Below are positions 26,708 to 33,858 of a DNA stretch of 46,030 bases, one piece after another. The notes under the pieces were generated by a model. That model had not been told where the DNA came from. It saw nothing but the letters and a program-made list of their open reading frames with translations, and made no database searches. Numbering within the stretch: position 1 is the first letter of the stretch; each line of letters opens with the position of its first letter. Origin of the DNA: Anaerolineae bacterium (GTDB taxonomy: Bacteria; Chloroflexota; Anaerolineae; J102); the NCBI GenBank assembly GCA_026991225.1, contig JALXCB010000133.1, forward strand, positions 1-46,030. Reading direction: 5' to 3'. The position numbers were made by a program, and so were the translations under genes.

Positions 26708-26931
26708 AGGTCTGTTCTGACCTCTCTATCGCGATAACGGGCGAACCCGTCGTCGACTAGGCCCCAACGGCTTTCGCCGACGCTGCTCCCAGGCGAGTTC
26801 AGTCTCACGCGGGCCCGACGCCGCAACGCCTGGCTTTCACTCTCCCAGGCTCGCTTTCGGGCTGACCTACTACTCCTGTTCGCTGCATGTCTATATCAGG
26901 TTGGAAGGAGCGCTTCCGGGCGGCTGGGGCA

Positions 26932-27006
<75 letters not shown>

Positions 27007-27024
27007 GGAAAGGAAGCAAAGATA

Positions 27025-27053
27025 AGTTTAGGAGAAGCGGCGGATTTTGTCAA
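27025..27053 (-). promoter_or_regulatory. Strong sigma-70 promoter for tRNA-Ala / T-box / ilvE-leuS
   Basis: On the minus strand: TTGACA (27053-27048), 17-base spacer, TAAACT (27030-27025). The tRNA starts 18 bases downstream of the -10 box. The family A composite at 27059 inserted right against the -35 box; the target duplication kept the box intact. Confidence 0.85.
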
Positions 27054-27058
27054 GTTTT

Positions 27059-27577
27059 GTAACTACTAAACTAAACGCATTTTGAAATCAGGTGTTTTCG
27101 GCCTCGGCCACCCGGAGCTGAAGCTCCGGGCTACGAAACGACGCCGGGTGAACCCGACTTCCTACGGCGCGCGACCTGCACCGTAGCCCCATTCATGGGG
27201 CGTCGTTTTTAGCCCGCAGGTTCACCTGCGGGCGGCAGCGCGGCCAGAGAATCGCCTTTCATGGATGATCCAATGCACACCAAAAGCCTTGGTTTCAATT
27301 TGCTTTCAGTTTACTAACGTAGCAAGGTCGAAAACCACGAAGACACGACGACACGAAGGCACGAAGGGGAAAAGTGGCAGGTGGCAGGTGGCAGGTGGCA
27401 AGTAGCAGGTGAAAAACCTCGCAGCCAGAAGGACTTGCCACTTGTGACCTGCAAACCTGCAAACCTTGTATTGTCTTCGTCCCCTCCCCCTGAGCGTAGC
27501 TCGGGGGAGCCGGAGGGGGGCCGAGCCTTCGTGGCAAGGCATTTTCGATGCCGAACCAGGCTACCTTCAGCAGTTAC
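27059..27577 (-). mobile_element. Composite: family A element carrying a nested family D element
   Basis: 519 bp. The outer ends GTAACTACTA and CAGTTAC are flanked by perfect 8-bp direct repeats CAAGTTTT at 27051-27058 and 27578-27585. Inside, close to the left end, sits a 243-bp family D element; without it the outer element is about 275 bp. The outer body holds a CACGAAG hairpin plus short repeats GTGGCAGGTGGCAGG and a CGGGGGAGCCGGAGGGGG word. The right end supplies the stop codon of the 27574-27807 gene. Confidence 0.82.
27069..27311 (+). mobile_element. Family D element, nested copy
   Basis: 243 bp, ends AACTAAACGC and GCTTTCAGTT (inverted), TA on both sides. Nearly identical to 40066-40310. 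The interior has small hairpins: GGAGCTGAAGCTCC, CCCATTCATGGGG and GCCCGCAGGTTCACCTGCGG. TA flanks are a feature of IS630/Tc1-like targets, an inference here; a 4-bp ACTA duplication is an alternative reading of this copy. Confidence 0.75.
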
Positions 27578-27807
27578 CAAGTTTTTGTACCTGTGAAATC
27601 ATCTGCTTCGGATGAAGGCCGATGGGCGACGGCATCCGCCAGGCTGGCGGGAGCCGGCCTCGAACCTTCGAACGGCGAGGGGGGGCGTTGCGGGCCCAGC
27701 AGCGTCTCTTCCAACGTTGGCTGTTTGCGCTGCTTTTTGAGCAAGGCCAGAGTCACGATGCCCGCCGAAAGCCCCAGGCCGAAGCCAAACCAGAAACTGC
27801 CGCTCAT
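27574..27807 (-). CDS. Small membrane protein, unknown
   Basis: A 77-aa protein. Residues about 4-22 are one membrane segment (FWFGFGLGLSAGIVTLALL) followed by KKQRKQ, so the tail (Pro-rich) is probably cytoplasmic. I do not recognise it. It overlaps the 123-aa gene upstream by ATGA and closes the mnmA unit. Its terminal TGG TAA comes from the end of a mobile element. Without the element the gene would stop at TGA after the codons for Lys-Thr, right on the -35 box of the downstream promoter. Confidence 0.65.
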   Translation of the reverse strand: MSGSFWFGFGLGLSAGIVTLALLKKQRKQPTLEETLLGPQRPPSPFEGSRPAPASLADAVAHRPSSEADDFTGTKTW

Positions 27808-28175
27808 GATTCGCTATCAGAAGGCGTGGATGCTGCCGAGGGTTTGGGAGATGGGACGGATGAGCCCCCCGCCTTCTTGGCGGACGCCGTTTCCGGGTAC
27901 AAAGGTTCTGTCATCGATTTGATCACCTGACGCACGCCCGCGAAGAAACTGGCGGTTTTTACGACGGGCCTGGCCACCCGCGTGCCCACGAATTGGGTGG
28001 TGGATTTGACTGTGCGGGTTGTTTCCTGGGCGTCTTTCAGAATCGGCTTCATCTCATCGCGAAGCAGAAGCACCAGCAGGCGCACCTGCCACAGTAAGAG
28101 CAAGAGGATGACGCCGATAACGATCGATTCGATGGCGAGGAGAATAATGGAAATATCACGCAGATCGGCCAGCAC
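27804..28175 (-). CDS. Small membrane protein with coiled tail (DUF948-like)
   Basis: A 123-aa protein. One membrane segment at about 8-37 (ISIILLAIESIVIGVILLLLLWQVRLLVLLL), then a helical region (MKPILKDAQETTRTVKSTTQFVGTRVARPVVK), then a Ser/Pro/Lys-rich end. The layout resembles DUF948-type general-stress membrane proteins, but this is only a resemblance. It overlaps the next gene by four bases. Confidence 0.65.
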   Translation of the reverse strand: MLADLRDISIILLAIESIVIGVILLLLLWQVRLLVLLLRDEMKPILKDAQETTRTVKSTTQFVGTRVARPVVKTASFFAGVRQVIKSMTEPLYPETASAKKAGGSSVPSPKPSAASTPSDSES

Positions 28176-28230
28176 AACGCACCTCGAAAGGGGTGTGAAA
28201 CGACATTTTGAGCAGAGTCATCATGTCATT

Positions 28231-28494
28231 TTACCCTTTCAACCAGGCAATGGCAAGCATGAATAGCCAGGCCAACAGGGTTCCTTCAATCAAATGCACT
28301 TGTCCGACCATCATGACATCCAATTGCAAAAGAAAGGCGACGAGCTGTCCGACGAAAAATCCCAGGATGGCGACGATGATGAACAGGGCCAGATCGGACC
28401 AGGTTTTTCCTTTCCACAGATAGAAGAGCGCTCCATAAATGCCACCGATGACGGCGGAGAGGATGATGGCGGGGGGAATCATGAGGATGCTCAT
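28231..28494 (-). CDS. Small integral membrane protein, unknown
   Basis: An 87-aa protein with three hydrophobic segments (about 6-24, 33-55 and 66-84): ILSAVIGGIYGALFYLW, LALFIIVAILGFFVGQLVAFLLQL and LLAWLFMLAIAWL. The start codon overlaps the mnmA stop (ATGA), so it is co-translated with mnmA. No function recognised. Confidence 0.7.
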   Translation of the reverse strand: MSILMIPPAIILSAVIGGIYGALFYLWKGKTWSDLALFIIVAILGFFVGQLVAFLLQLDVMMVGQVHLIEGTLLAWLFMLAIAWLKG

Positions 28495-29603
28495 GCGCGT
28501 TCGATGAAACCTCCTCCCAGACAGATATCATTCTGATAGAATGCGACGCCCTGGCCCGGCGTGATGTCGCGCACGGCCGCGTCGAATCGCACCTCCACGC
28601 GGCCTTCGGCCAGAGGGATGACGGTGGCGGGATGGTCGGCGGACTTGTAGCGGATTTTGGCGGTGACGCGGATGGGCTCCTGGGGGGCAGCCAGAATCCA
28701 GTTCACGTTTCGGGCGATGAGACGCGTTCGCCCCAGGGCCTCGGCCGGCCCTACGATGACTGCATTCCTGGCCCGATCCAGCTCGACCACGAACAGCCGC
28801 TCGGGCGAGTGAATCCCCAGACCTTTACGCTGGCCGATGGTGTAGAAGGGCAGGCCCTGATGCCGCCCCAATTCCCGGCCCGATAGGTCCAGGATGGGGC
28901 CAGGCCGCACCGCGCCGTCCGCCCAATGCTTCAGGAATTGATGATAGTCGCTGGTGAAGCACAGGTCCTGGCTCTCCGACTTCTCAGCCACTTGCAATCC
29001 GTAGCGTCGGGCCAACGCCCGCACCTCGGGCTTGGTGAACTCACCCACCGGGAAGGTGAGATGGCGCAGGGCCTCCTGCGGCACCATGCTGAGAACATAG
29101 GACTGGTCCTTGCGGGCGTCCACCCCGCGCAGCAACTGCACCCCGGCGGGGGTCCAGCGCAGACGGGCGTAGTGGCCCGTAGCCAGGAAATCCGCGCCCA
29201 GCTCTTCCTGCGCGTAGCGCAGCATGAAATCGAATCGCAGGCGGCGGTTGCACATGAGGCAGGGATTGGGGGTGCGTCCCTGGCTATATTCCTGAATGAA
29301 ATAATCGACCACGATCTCCTTGAAGAGATCGCTGGCGTTGATGAGTCGGAAGGGGATGCCGAGTTGGTCGGCGATGCGTTGGGCGTCGCTGACGGCCTCG
29401 AAGGTGCAGCAGCGATTCTCCCGGGCCTGTTTCATATCCTCGAATGGGTCCACCCACAACCGCAACATGATTCCCAGCACCCGATAGCCCGCTTCCACCA
29501 GGCGCGCGGCCGCGACCGAGCTGTCCACGCCGCCGCTCATGGCGACGACGACCGTGGTCTCGACTGGAGGTTGGGGCAGGTTGAGATCGAGCTGGAGTTG
29601 CAT
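28491..29603 (-). CDS. mnmA: tRNA-specific 2-thiouridylase
   Basis: A 370-aa protein. The start at 29603 was chosen because longer versions extend into a family E repeat. PP-loop SGGVDSS (about 23-29), first catalytic Cys in NPCLMC, second in SQDLCF, and the C-terminal barrel IGQRKGLGIH. MnmA adds sulfur to U34 of tRNA-Glu, -Gln and -Lys, using ATP and a sulfur carrier. It heads a unit with three small membrane proteins. Confidence 0.96.
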   Translation of the reverse strand: MQLQLDLNLPQPPVETTVVVAMSGGVDSSVAAARLVEAGYRVLGIMLRLWVDPFEDMKQARENRCCTFEAVSDAQRIADQLGIPFRLINASDLFKEIVVDYFIQEYSQGRTPNPCLMCNRRLRFDFMLRYAQEELGADFLATGHYARLRWTPAGVQLLRGVDARKDQSYVLSMVPQEALRHLTFPVGEFTKPEVRALARRYGLQVAEKSESQDLCFTSDYHQFLKHWADGAVRPGPILDLSGRELGRHQGLPFYTIGQRKGLGIHSPERLFVVELDRARNAVIVGPAEALGRTRLIARNVNWILAAPQEPIRVTAKIRYKSADHPATVIPLAEGRVEVRFDAAVRDITPGQGVAFYQNDICLGGGFIERA

Positions 29604-29660
29604 GGAGAAAATGGGTGGATCGAAATCGAGGAAACGTTTCTCAGTCACGCTGGCGCGGGC

Positions 29661-29756
29661 AGCCAACACGTGAAACGTCATGCGTGATGCGTAAAGTCTT
29701 CACGTTTCACGTTTTTACGCATCACGTCCGTTGCCGTTTCGCCCAATGTGGGCTTC
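29661..29756 (-). repeat. Family E palindromic repeat
   Basis: Reverse orientation: CACGTTTCACG, TTTTTACGCATCACG, then GCCGTTTCGCCCAATG and GGGCTTC. It lies upstream of mnmA, where it creates a spurious N-terminal extension of the reading frame. Confidence 0.6.
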
Positions 29757-29789
29757 AAGTTATTTTGGAAGACAGGTGCAACGCCATTT

Positions 29790-30782
29790 TCAAAGCATGA
29801 CTTCGAGGAAGACGCGGCGGAAGTTTTCGCCCAGGATTTTGCGGATGTCGGCGGGTGCGTAACCGCGGCGCAGAAGGCCCTGCGTGACAGCGGGATATTT
29901 CTCGCCGCTGTCCAGCTCAGGCGGGGGCAGACAGCCGTCGAAGTCGGAGCCGATGCCCACATGATCGACGCCCGCCACCTGCACGAGGTGGTCGATATGG
30001 TCCAGCAGGTCGTCCAGGGAGGCTTCGCGGAAGTTGGGATTGAGGAAATGGCTGACGAAAGTGGCTCCGATGACGCCGCCCTTCTCGGCGATGCCGCGAA
30101 TCTGGTCGTCACTGAGGTTGCGGCGATGGTCCCAGAGGGCTTTGGCGTTGGAGTGGCTGGCGATAATGGGTTTGCGGCTGATAGCCAACACATCCTCCAC
30201 GCCCGCGGCGTTCAGATGGGAGACATCGACCATAATGCCCAGCTCATTGCAGGCGGCGACCAGGTCCCGCCCGAAGGGGGTCAGCCCGAAATCCGCGCCC
30301 GCGTCGACGCCATCCGCAGCCGCGTTGCGCGGGTTCCAGGTGAGGCCGATATTGCGCACGCCCAGGCGATGAAAGGTGTGAAGGAGGCTCAGGTCACCCG
30401 CCAGGGCCTCGACGCCCTCCAGGCTCAAGATGCCGCCAATGGGCCCGTCGGGCGTGAGCGCGACCAGGTCCTCCGCAGTCTCGATCAGGGTCAACTGGTC
30501 GGGGGCGCGGCGCAGCAGGTCATAGAAGACCTCCAGGCGTTGCAAAGCGGCGCTGGTGGGGCAGGCGTTCAGGCGATCTGCGCCCGGAAAGCAGGCGAAT
30601 ATCTGGGCGTTGATGCCGCCCGCGCGCATGCGGGGCAGGTCGAGATGCCCCTTTTCGCTGCGTGTTAAAAGGTCGCGTCGACGCGAGGAGCCCGCTACGG
30701 CTTCGCCCAGGGTGTCGCAATGCCCGTCGAAGACGAAGCTGCTTTGGTGGAGTTCAATCGCCTGAGGATCGAAGGCGTTCAT
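29790..30782 (-). CDS. Membrane dipeptidase family (M19)
   Basis: A 330-aa protein. Zinc ligands in VFDGHCDTL (His-x-Asp, about 17-25), the bridging Glu in SLEGVEAL, DVSHLNAAGVEDVLAI with a second His, PIIASHSNAKAL, and GVDHVGIGSDFDG near the C-terminus. M19 enzymes cleave dipeptides, including D-amino acid-containing ones; the substrate here is unknown. No signal peptide, so it is likely cytoplasmic. It overlaps the DUF1992 gene by 29 bases. Confidence 0.93.
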   Translation of the reverse strand: MNAFDPQAIELHQSSFVFDGHCDTLGEAVAGSSRRRDLLTRSEKGHLDLPRMRAGGINAQIFACFPGADRLNACPTSAALQRLEVFYDLLRRAPDQLTLIETAEDLVALTPDGPIGGILSLEGVEALAGDLSLLHTFHRLGVRNIGLTWNPRNAAADGVDAGADFGLTPFGRDLVAACNELGIMVDVSHLNAAGVEDVLAISRKPIIASHSNAKALWDHRRNLSDDQIRGIAEKGGVIGATFVSHFLNPNFREASLDDLLDHIDHLVQVAGVDHVGIGSDFDGCLPPPELDSGEKYPAVTQGLLRRGYAPADIRKILGENFRRVFLEVML

Positions 30783-31230
30783 ATTCCTCCTCCAGGATGA
30801 TGATGTATTTCTGCAACGCCAAACTGGGAACTTTGAGATTGTAGATGCGGATGTCGGCGTTGATGGCTTTTACCGCCTCCTCGAATTCCTGACGATATCG
30901 CCGCCACACCTGTTCCAGGGCCAGGAGCTCATGCCCCGGTCGCCGTTCTCTCTCCGCCAGATACCAGCGATACCGGCGTTTCAGCGCCAATCGAGCTTTG
31001 TTCAGGCGAGCGTCGATATCCTTGCCTTCCTCGATCCAGGGCAGGGTGTGGCCGCTGTCTCTCAGCAGATCGAAGGCCAGTTGCTGTTCTTCGGGCAGGA
31101 AGGGGTTGCGGCGGTCGGGCAGGGGTTTGCCCTTGCCTGGGAGATCATCGAACAGGCCCTTTTGCTGGGCCTCGCGAATCTTCTCCTCCACCCAATCCTC
31201 CCAGCTTTGGTCGTCCGGTTTCTTGCGCAT
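30754..31230 (-). CDS. DUF1992 (DnaJ-homologue C28-like) protein
   Basis: A 158-aa protein. The DUF1992 pattern is EDWVEEKIREAQQKGLFDDLPGKGKPL, with the conserved FDDLPGKGKPL at about 27-37, then an Arg/Glu-rich helical part and LKVPSLALQKYII near the end. The family also occurs in eukaryotic DNAJC28 proteins; no J-domain is present here and the function is unknown. It is encoded just before, and overlapping, the M19 gene. Confidence 0.88.
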   Translation of the reverse strand: MRKKPDDQSWEDWVEEKIREAQQKGLFDDLPGKGKPLPDRRNPFLPEEQQLAFDLLRDSGHTLPWIEEGKDIDARLNKARLALKRRYRWYLAERERRPGHELLALEQVWRRYRQEFEEAVKAINADIRIYNLKVPSLALQKYIIILEEEYERLRSSGD

Positions 31231-31242
31231 GACGGTTGGGCG

Positions 31243-31268
31243 AACGAAACCCCCGCGGCGGCGGGGGC
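31243..31268 (-). terminator. Possible terminator after the DUF4013 gene
   Basis: Stem CCCCCGC (31250-31256) and GCGGGGG (31261-31267), on the minus strand followed by TTTCGTTC. The T-tract is weak. Confidence 0.5.
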
Positions 31269-31299
31269 TTCTGGCGTCTCAATGCGTGATGAAAAGGCG

Positions 31300-32028
31300 T
31301 TACCCCTCGTCGGCAGGGGCAGATTCAGGGGGTTCGGAGGAAGCGGGCGGCTCGGGAAGTTCGGGTGCGGACTCCGGGCTCACTTTCGGCATGGCGGGCG
31401 CTGGCTCCAGGCCAATTTGGGCCAGGAGATGACCTTCGACCAGCATGGCCCAGAAGGAGGTGAATAGCAGACCAATGCCGCAAAGGAGCATCCCCACCAG
31501 GCTGGCCACCAACCCCACCAACCAGGCTACAATGACGTAGATGATGATTTCGCCAATGTGCGCTTTGGCGAAATCCAGGATTTTGCCAACCTGAAAACCG
31601 GCGGCGATGTCGCCACTTTCTGCGTAGTTGATGATGATGCCGGGTGAGGCGAAGAAGAATACGATCATGTAAAGGAAGAGGAAACAACTGAAACACAATC
31701 CGATGACGCTAAGGAGTCCTCCGCCGTCGGAATCCCCAGCCACCGTCAGGGGCATGAACGCGATGAATGCCAGAATGATGAGGGGGATGCTCCAGGCCAG
31801 CATGATGATGAAGATCTTGAAGCCATCGGCCAGCTTGTCGCCCCAGCGATCCCATTCAGGAAGTGGTGCGGGTTCGCGCCTGCGCACATTGCGCACAAGT
31901 TCGATGACGTAACCGTAGACTAAAAAGACTCCTAGAAGCGGGATCAACGAAACCAATCCCCCGATCAGAACTTTTTCGATCCATTTCTCATCCTCAAAAA
32001 CATAATTGAATGATTTGCCAATGTCCAT
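31300..32028 (-). CDS. DUF4013-type membrane protein
   Basis: A 242-aa protein. The DUF4013 start MDIGKSFNYVFEDEKWIEKVLIGGL is followed by about five membrane segments (about 24-44, 75-95, 105-130, 170-195 and 198-220). RRREPAPLPEWDRWGDKLADGFK between the first two is the family's conserved cytoplasmic loop. The C-terminal 35 residues are Pro/Glu/Ser-rich and disordered. The function is unknown. It is a single-gene unit. Confidence 0.85.
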   Translation of the reverse strand: MDIGKSFNYVFEDEKWIEKVLIGGLVSLIPLLGVFLVYGYVIELVRNVRRREPAPLPEWDRWGDKLADGFKIFIIMLAWSIPLIILAFIAFMPLTVAGDSDGGGLLSVIGLCFSCFLFLYMIVFFFASPGIIINYAESGDIAAGFQVGKILDFAKAHIGEIIIYVIVAWLVGLVASLVGMLLCGIGLLFTSFWAMLVEGHLLAQIGLEPAPAMPKVSPESAPELPEPPASSEPPESAPADEG

Positions 32029-32119
32029 GATTTCCTCCTTGATGAAATCAAGCTTTGAGAAGCGGCGAAGAAACGATAAGGGATTGATGCGGATATGGTT
32101 TATTTTTTAATCATATCTT

Positions 32120-32261
32120 GTAACTACTAAGGTCATCACCGGAAAACCACTAAGAACACGAAGACACAAAGGCACAAAGGGCAATTTATACATTTTCTCT
32201 TCGTGTTCTTAGCGCCTTTGTGCCCTTTGTGGTTTGTTAACCGGGGTACGTTAGCAGTTAC
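32120..32261 (+). mobile_element. Family A element with 8-bp target duplication
   Basis: 142 bp. The ends are GTAACTACTAAGGT and ACGTTAGCAGTTAC. Perfect direct repeats CATATCTT lie at 32112-32119 and 32262-32269. The body is a hairpin with CACAAAGGCACAAAGG and CCTTTGTGCCC arms. Near twin of 43010-43151. Confidence 0.9.
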
Positions 32262-32354
32262 CATATCTTCAAGATTATAGCAGTTCTTGGTCAAATCGAC
32301 AATGGGTTCGAAAAGAAGCTGCCAAAATCTAATGCAGTTCTAATGTGATTGGAC

Positions 32355-32403
32355 TTGACAAACTTAACGCGATGCGTCATAATGAGACTGTAACGCGGTG
32401 CGT
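32355..32403 (+). promoter_or_regulatory. Promoter with twin palindromic operators before the phasin gene
   Basis: TTGACA (32355-32360), 17-base spacer, CATAAT (32378-32383). The palindromes ACGCGATGCGT (32367-32377, in the spacer) and ACGCGGTGCGT (32393-32403, near the start site) are 26 bases apart. Each sits in a larger direct repeat TAACGCGRTGCGTCA. This arrangement suggests repressor binding. Confidence 0.7.
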
Positions 32404-32495
32404 CACAAGGGCGCATCCCCCACCATCGACTCCGAAAACACCACAACTGATATCCATAACATTCATCCACCTTTGGGACAGGAGGATTTCCCATC

Positions 32496-33020
32496 ATGAT
32501 CCAAACAGTCAAAGAGAACACGCAGAAGGTCGTCGGCAAAGTGGAAGAGACCGCACAGCCCATCGTCAATCCCGCCTACAAAGCGGCCCGATCCCTGCTG
32601 CTTGCCAGCATCGGCGCCATCGCCCTGAGCAAGGATGAGATTGAGTCTCTGGTCAATCGTCTGGTCGAGAAGGGCGAAATCAGTGAGAAAGAGGGCCGCA
32701 AGCTGGTCGATGAACTGGTTTCCCGCACGAAAGAGACCCCAAAAGAGATTGCCGAGAAGGTCTCCAAGACGGTCGAGGAGCCTGTCAACAAGACCGAAGA
32801 GCTGGTCAACAAGGCGGAAGAGGTCTTCGCTCAGCGGGTTCAGGCTATCCTCAACAGCATGAACATCCCCAGCAAGACCGACATCGAAGAGCTGACCAAG
32901 AAGATCAACACGCTGTCCCGCAAGGTCAGCCAGCTCGATAAGAAGCTGAGCGCGGAGGCGAAGGTCATTGAGGCCGAACCCGCCAAGGCTCAGAAGCCCG
33001 CGGCCAAAAAAGCCGCCTGA
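32496..33020 (+). CDS. Phasin-family coiled-coil protein
   Basis: A 174-aa protein; ATG with AGGAGG upstream (32480-32485). Almost entirely helical: a mildly hydrophobic segment at about 30-45 (SLLLASIGAIALSKDEIES), long heptad-like Glu/Lys/Val stretches (about 50-150), and an Ala/Lys tail (KAQKPAAKKAA). The start and layout resemble PhaF-like phasins, which coat polyhydroxyalkanoate granules and bind DNA through a Lys/Ala-rich tail. The tail here is short. It could also be a stress protein. Confidence 0.7.
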   Translation: MIQTVKENTQKVVGKVEETAQPIVNPAYKAARSLLLASIGAIALSKDEIESLVNRLVEKGEISEKEGRKLVDELVSRTKETPKEIAEKVSKTVEEPVNKTEELVNKAEEVFAQRVQAILNSMNIPSKTDIEELTKKINTLSRKVSQLDKKLSAEAKVIEAEPAKAQKPAAKKAA

Positions 33021-33060
33021 TCCACCTCCTGAGAGACATCCGATTCTCCTTTTGAGTGAA

Positions 33061-33088
33061 CGCCCCGGTTCCCCGCCGGGGCGTTTTT
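33061..33088 (+). terminator. Terminator after the phasin gene
   Basis: Stem CGCCCCGG (33061-33068) and CCGGGGCG (33076-33083), then TTTTT. Confidence 0.9.
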
Positions 33089-33133
33089 GTTCTTGGTCTC
33101 ATCTCCAATACCAAGCAATCTTTTCTGGCCCAC

Positions 33134-33436
33134 TCATCTCAATTTATCAAGCAATTGCTGAAGATCAGCATAATCATATGGAGGGCGTTTTCGAACAGCC
33201 AGGATAGTGATCATATCCCATTCCGTGTCAATCACGTATAAAATGCGCCAGGCATCCACACGCAACCGCCGCAATTCCAGGAAATCAGGCCACCCTTCGG
33301 GAGGGGTTAATGGTTTGCTTTTAGCAGGCCTCGGGTTGTCTCCCGATGCCAAAGCAAGACGGTGGAGCCGCTGGCGTACATGTCCTGGCGAGTGACGCAA
33401 TTCCTGCAACGCATCAGGATCGATCCAGACCCGCAT
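33134..33436 (-). CDS. RelE/ParE-like toxin
   Basis: A 100-aa protein; the start at 33436 has GGGGAT 8 bases upstream (33454 is an alternative). The RelE-like fold reads RVWIDPDALQELRHSPGHVRQRL, PPEGWPDFLELRRLRVDAWRILYVIDTEWDMITILAVRKR. Basic residues in ELRRLRVDAWRILY match the catalytic region of mRNA-cleaving members, but a ParE-type gyrase inhibitor cannot be excluded. It follows its likely antitoxin with a short overlap. Confidence 0.8.
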   Translation of the reverse strand: MRVWIDPDALQELRHSPGHVRQRLHRLALASGDNPRPAKSKPLTPPEGWPDFLELRRLRVDAWRILYVIDTEWDMITILAVRKRPPYDYADLQQLLDKLR

Positions 33437-33668
33437 TCTTCTTATCCCCATCATTGAGGGTCTCGGGCAAAAGTTCCAGTCCTATCTCTTCCGGCGACCG
33501 CGCTTTTCGACGCCGCTCCAGATAGGATTTCGCAGTGGCCCAATCATCCAATTGTTCCAGAGCATGGAGCACGGCCTGCCACATTTCATAATCGATCAGG
33601 ACATCCGTAGGGCGCCCTTGTTCATCAACAAGATAACGGATCTTTTCCGAGGGAATGTACGTAATCAT
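33414..33668 (-). CDS. Antitoxin of the RelBE-like pair
   Basis: An 84-aa protein. The N-terminal half (YIPSEKIRYLVDEQGRPTDVLIDYEMWQAVLHAL) resembles the small antitoxins that often precede RelE toxins. The second half is Arg/Glu-rich and probably wraps the toxin. The overlap with the toxin gene (23 or 41 bases, depending on the start) supports co-translation. No classical DNA-binding fold was recognised. Confidence 0.7.
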   Translation of the reverse strand: MITYIPSEKIRYLVDEQGRPTDVLIDYEMWQAVLHALEQLDDWATAKSYLERRRKARSPEEIGLELLPETLNDGDKKNAGLDRS

Positions 33669-33743
33669 GAGTGGACTCCATCAAATCCGGAGTGGCTTTT
33701 TGGTAATTATAACAGCCTCTCAATCAATGGAAAAGGAGCAAAG

Positions 33744-33815
33744 GGGTGTGTCCCAATTTTTTTGGCAAGACCTCCGGGAGGTCAATTGCGTCCGCCAACT
33801 ATCTGGGACGCACCC
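33744..33815 (+). mobile_element. Family C element, minimal form
   Basis: 72 bp. The ends GGGTGTGTCCCAATTTTTTT and (reversed) GGGTGCGTCCCAGATAGTTG are inverted repeats. Near-perfect flanking direct repeats GAGCAAAG (33736-33743) and GAGCACAG (33816-33823), 7 of 8 matching. The core is a single palindrome GACCTCCGGGAGGTC. It is 44 bases from the mfd stop. Confidence 0.75.
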
Positions 33816-33858
33816 GAGCACAGCCACACAGGCCCGCCATGATAATCGAACACTACCC

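Larger units (their letters stand above)
26531..26930 (-). promoter_or_regulatory. T-box riboswitch, leucine type, with an inserted tRNA gene
   Basis: On the minus strand, in order: stem I distal part AGCGAGCCTGGGAGAGTG / AAAGCCAGGC (26855-26828); specifier region GAACTCGCCTGGGAGC (26800-26785) with CTC (Leu) right after GAA at 26797-26795; stem III ACGGGTTCGCCCGT followed by TATC (about 26730-26749); then tRNA-Ala(GGC); then a hairpin; then the T-box AGGGTGGCACCGCGG (26585-26571) and the terminator. Uncharged tRNA-Leu would favour the antiterminator and raise ilvE-leuS expression. The 5' limit is approximate. The triplet after CTC is GCC (Ala), but position and gene content favour Leu. Confidence 0.88.

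Noticed and set aside
27375-27420. Short tandem GTGGCAGGTGGCAGG units as a possible CRISPR or VNTR
   Set aside because: Units of about 7 bases with no spacers; part of the inner sequence of a family A composite.
29604-29681. Longer mnmA start
   Set aside because: The additional N-terminus reaches into a family E repeat and does not resemble MnmA.
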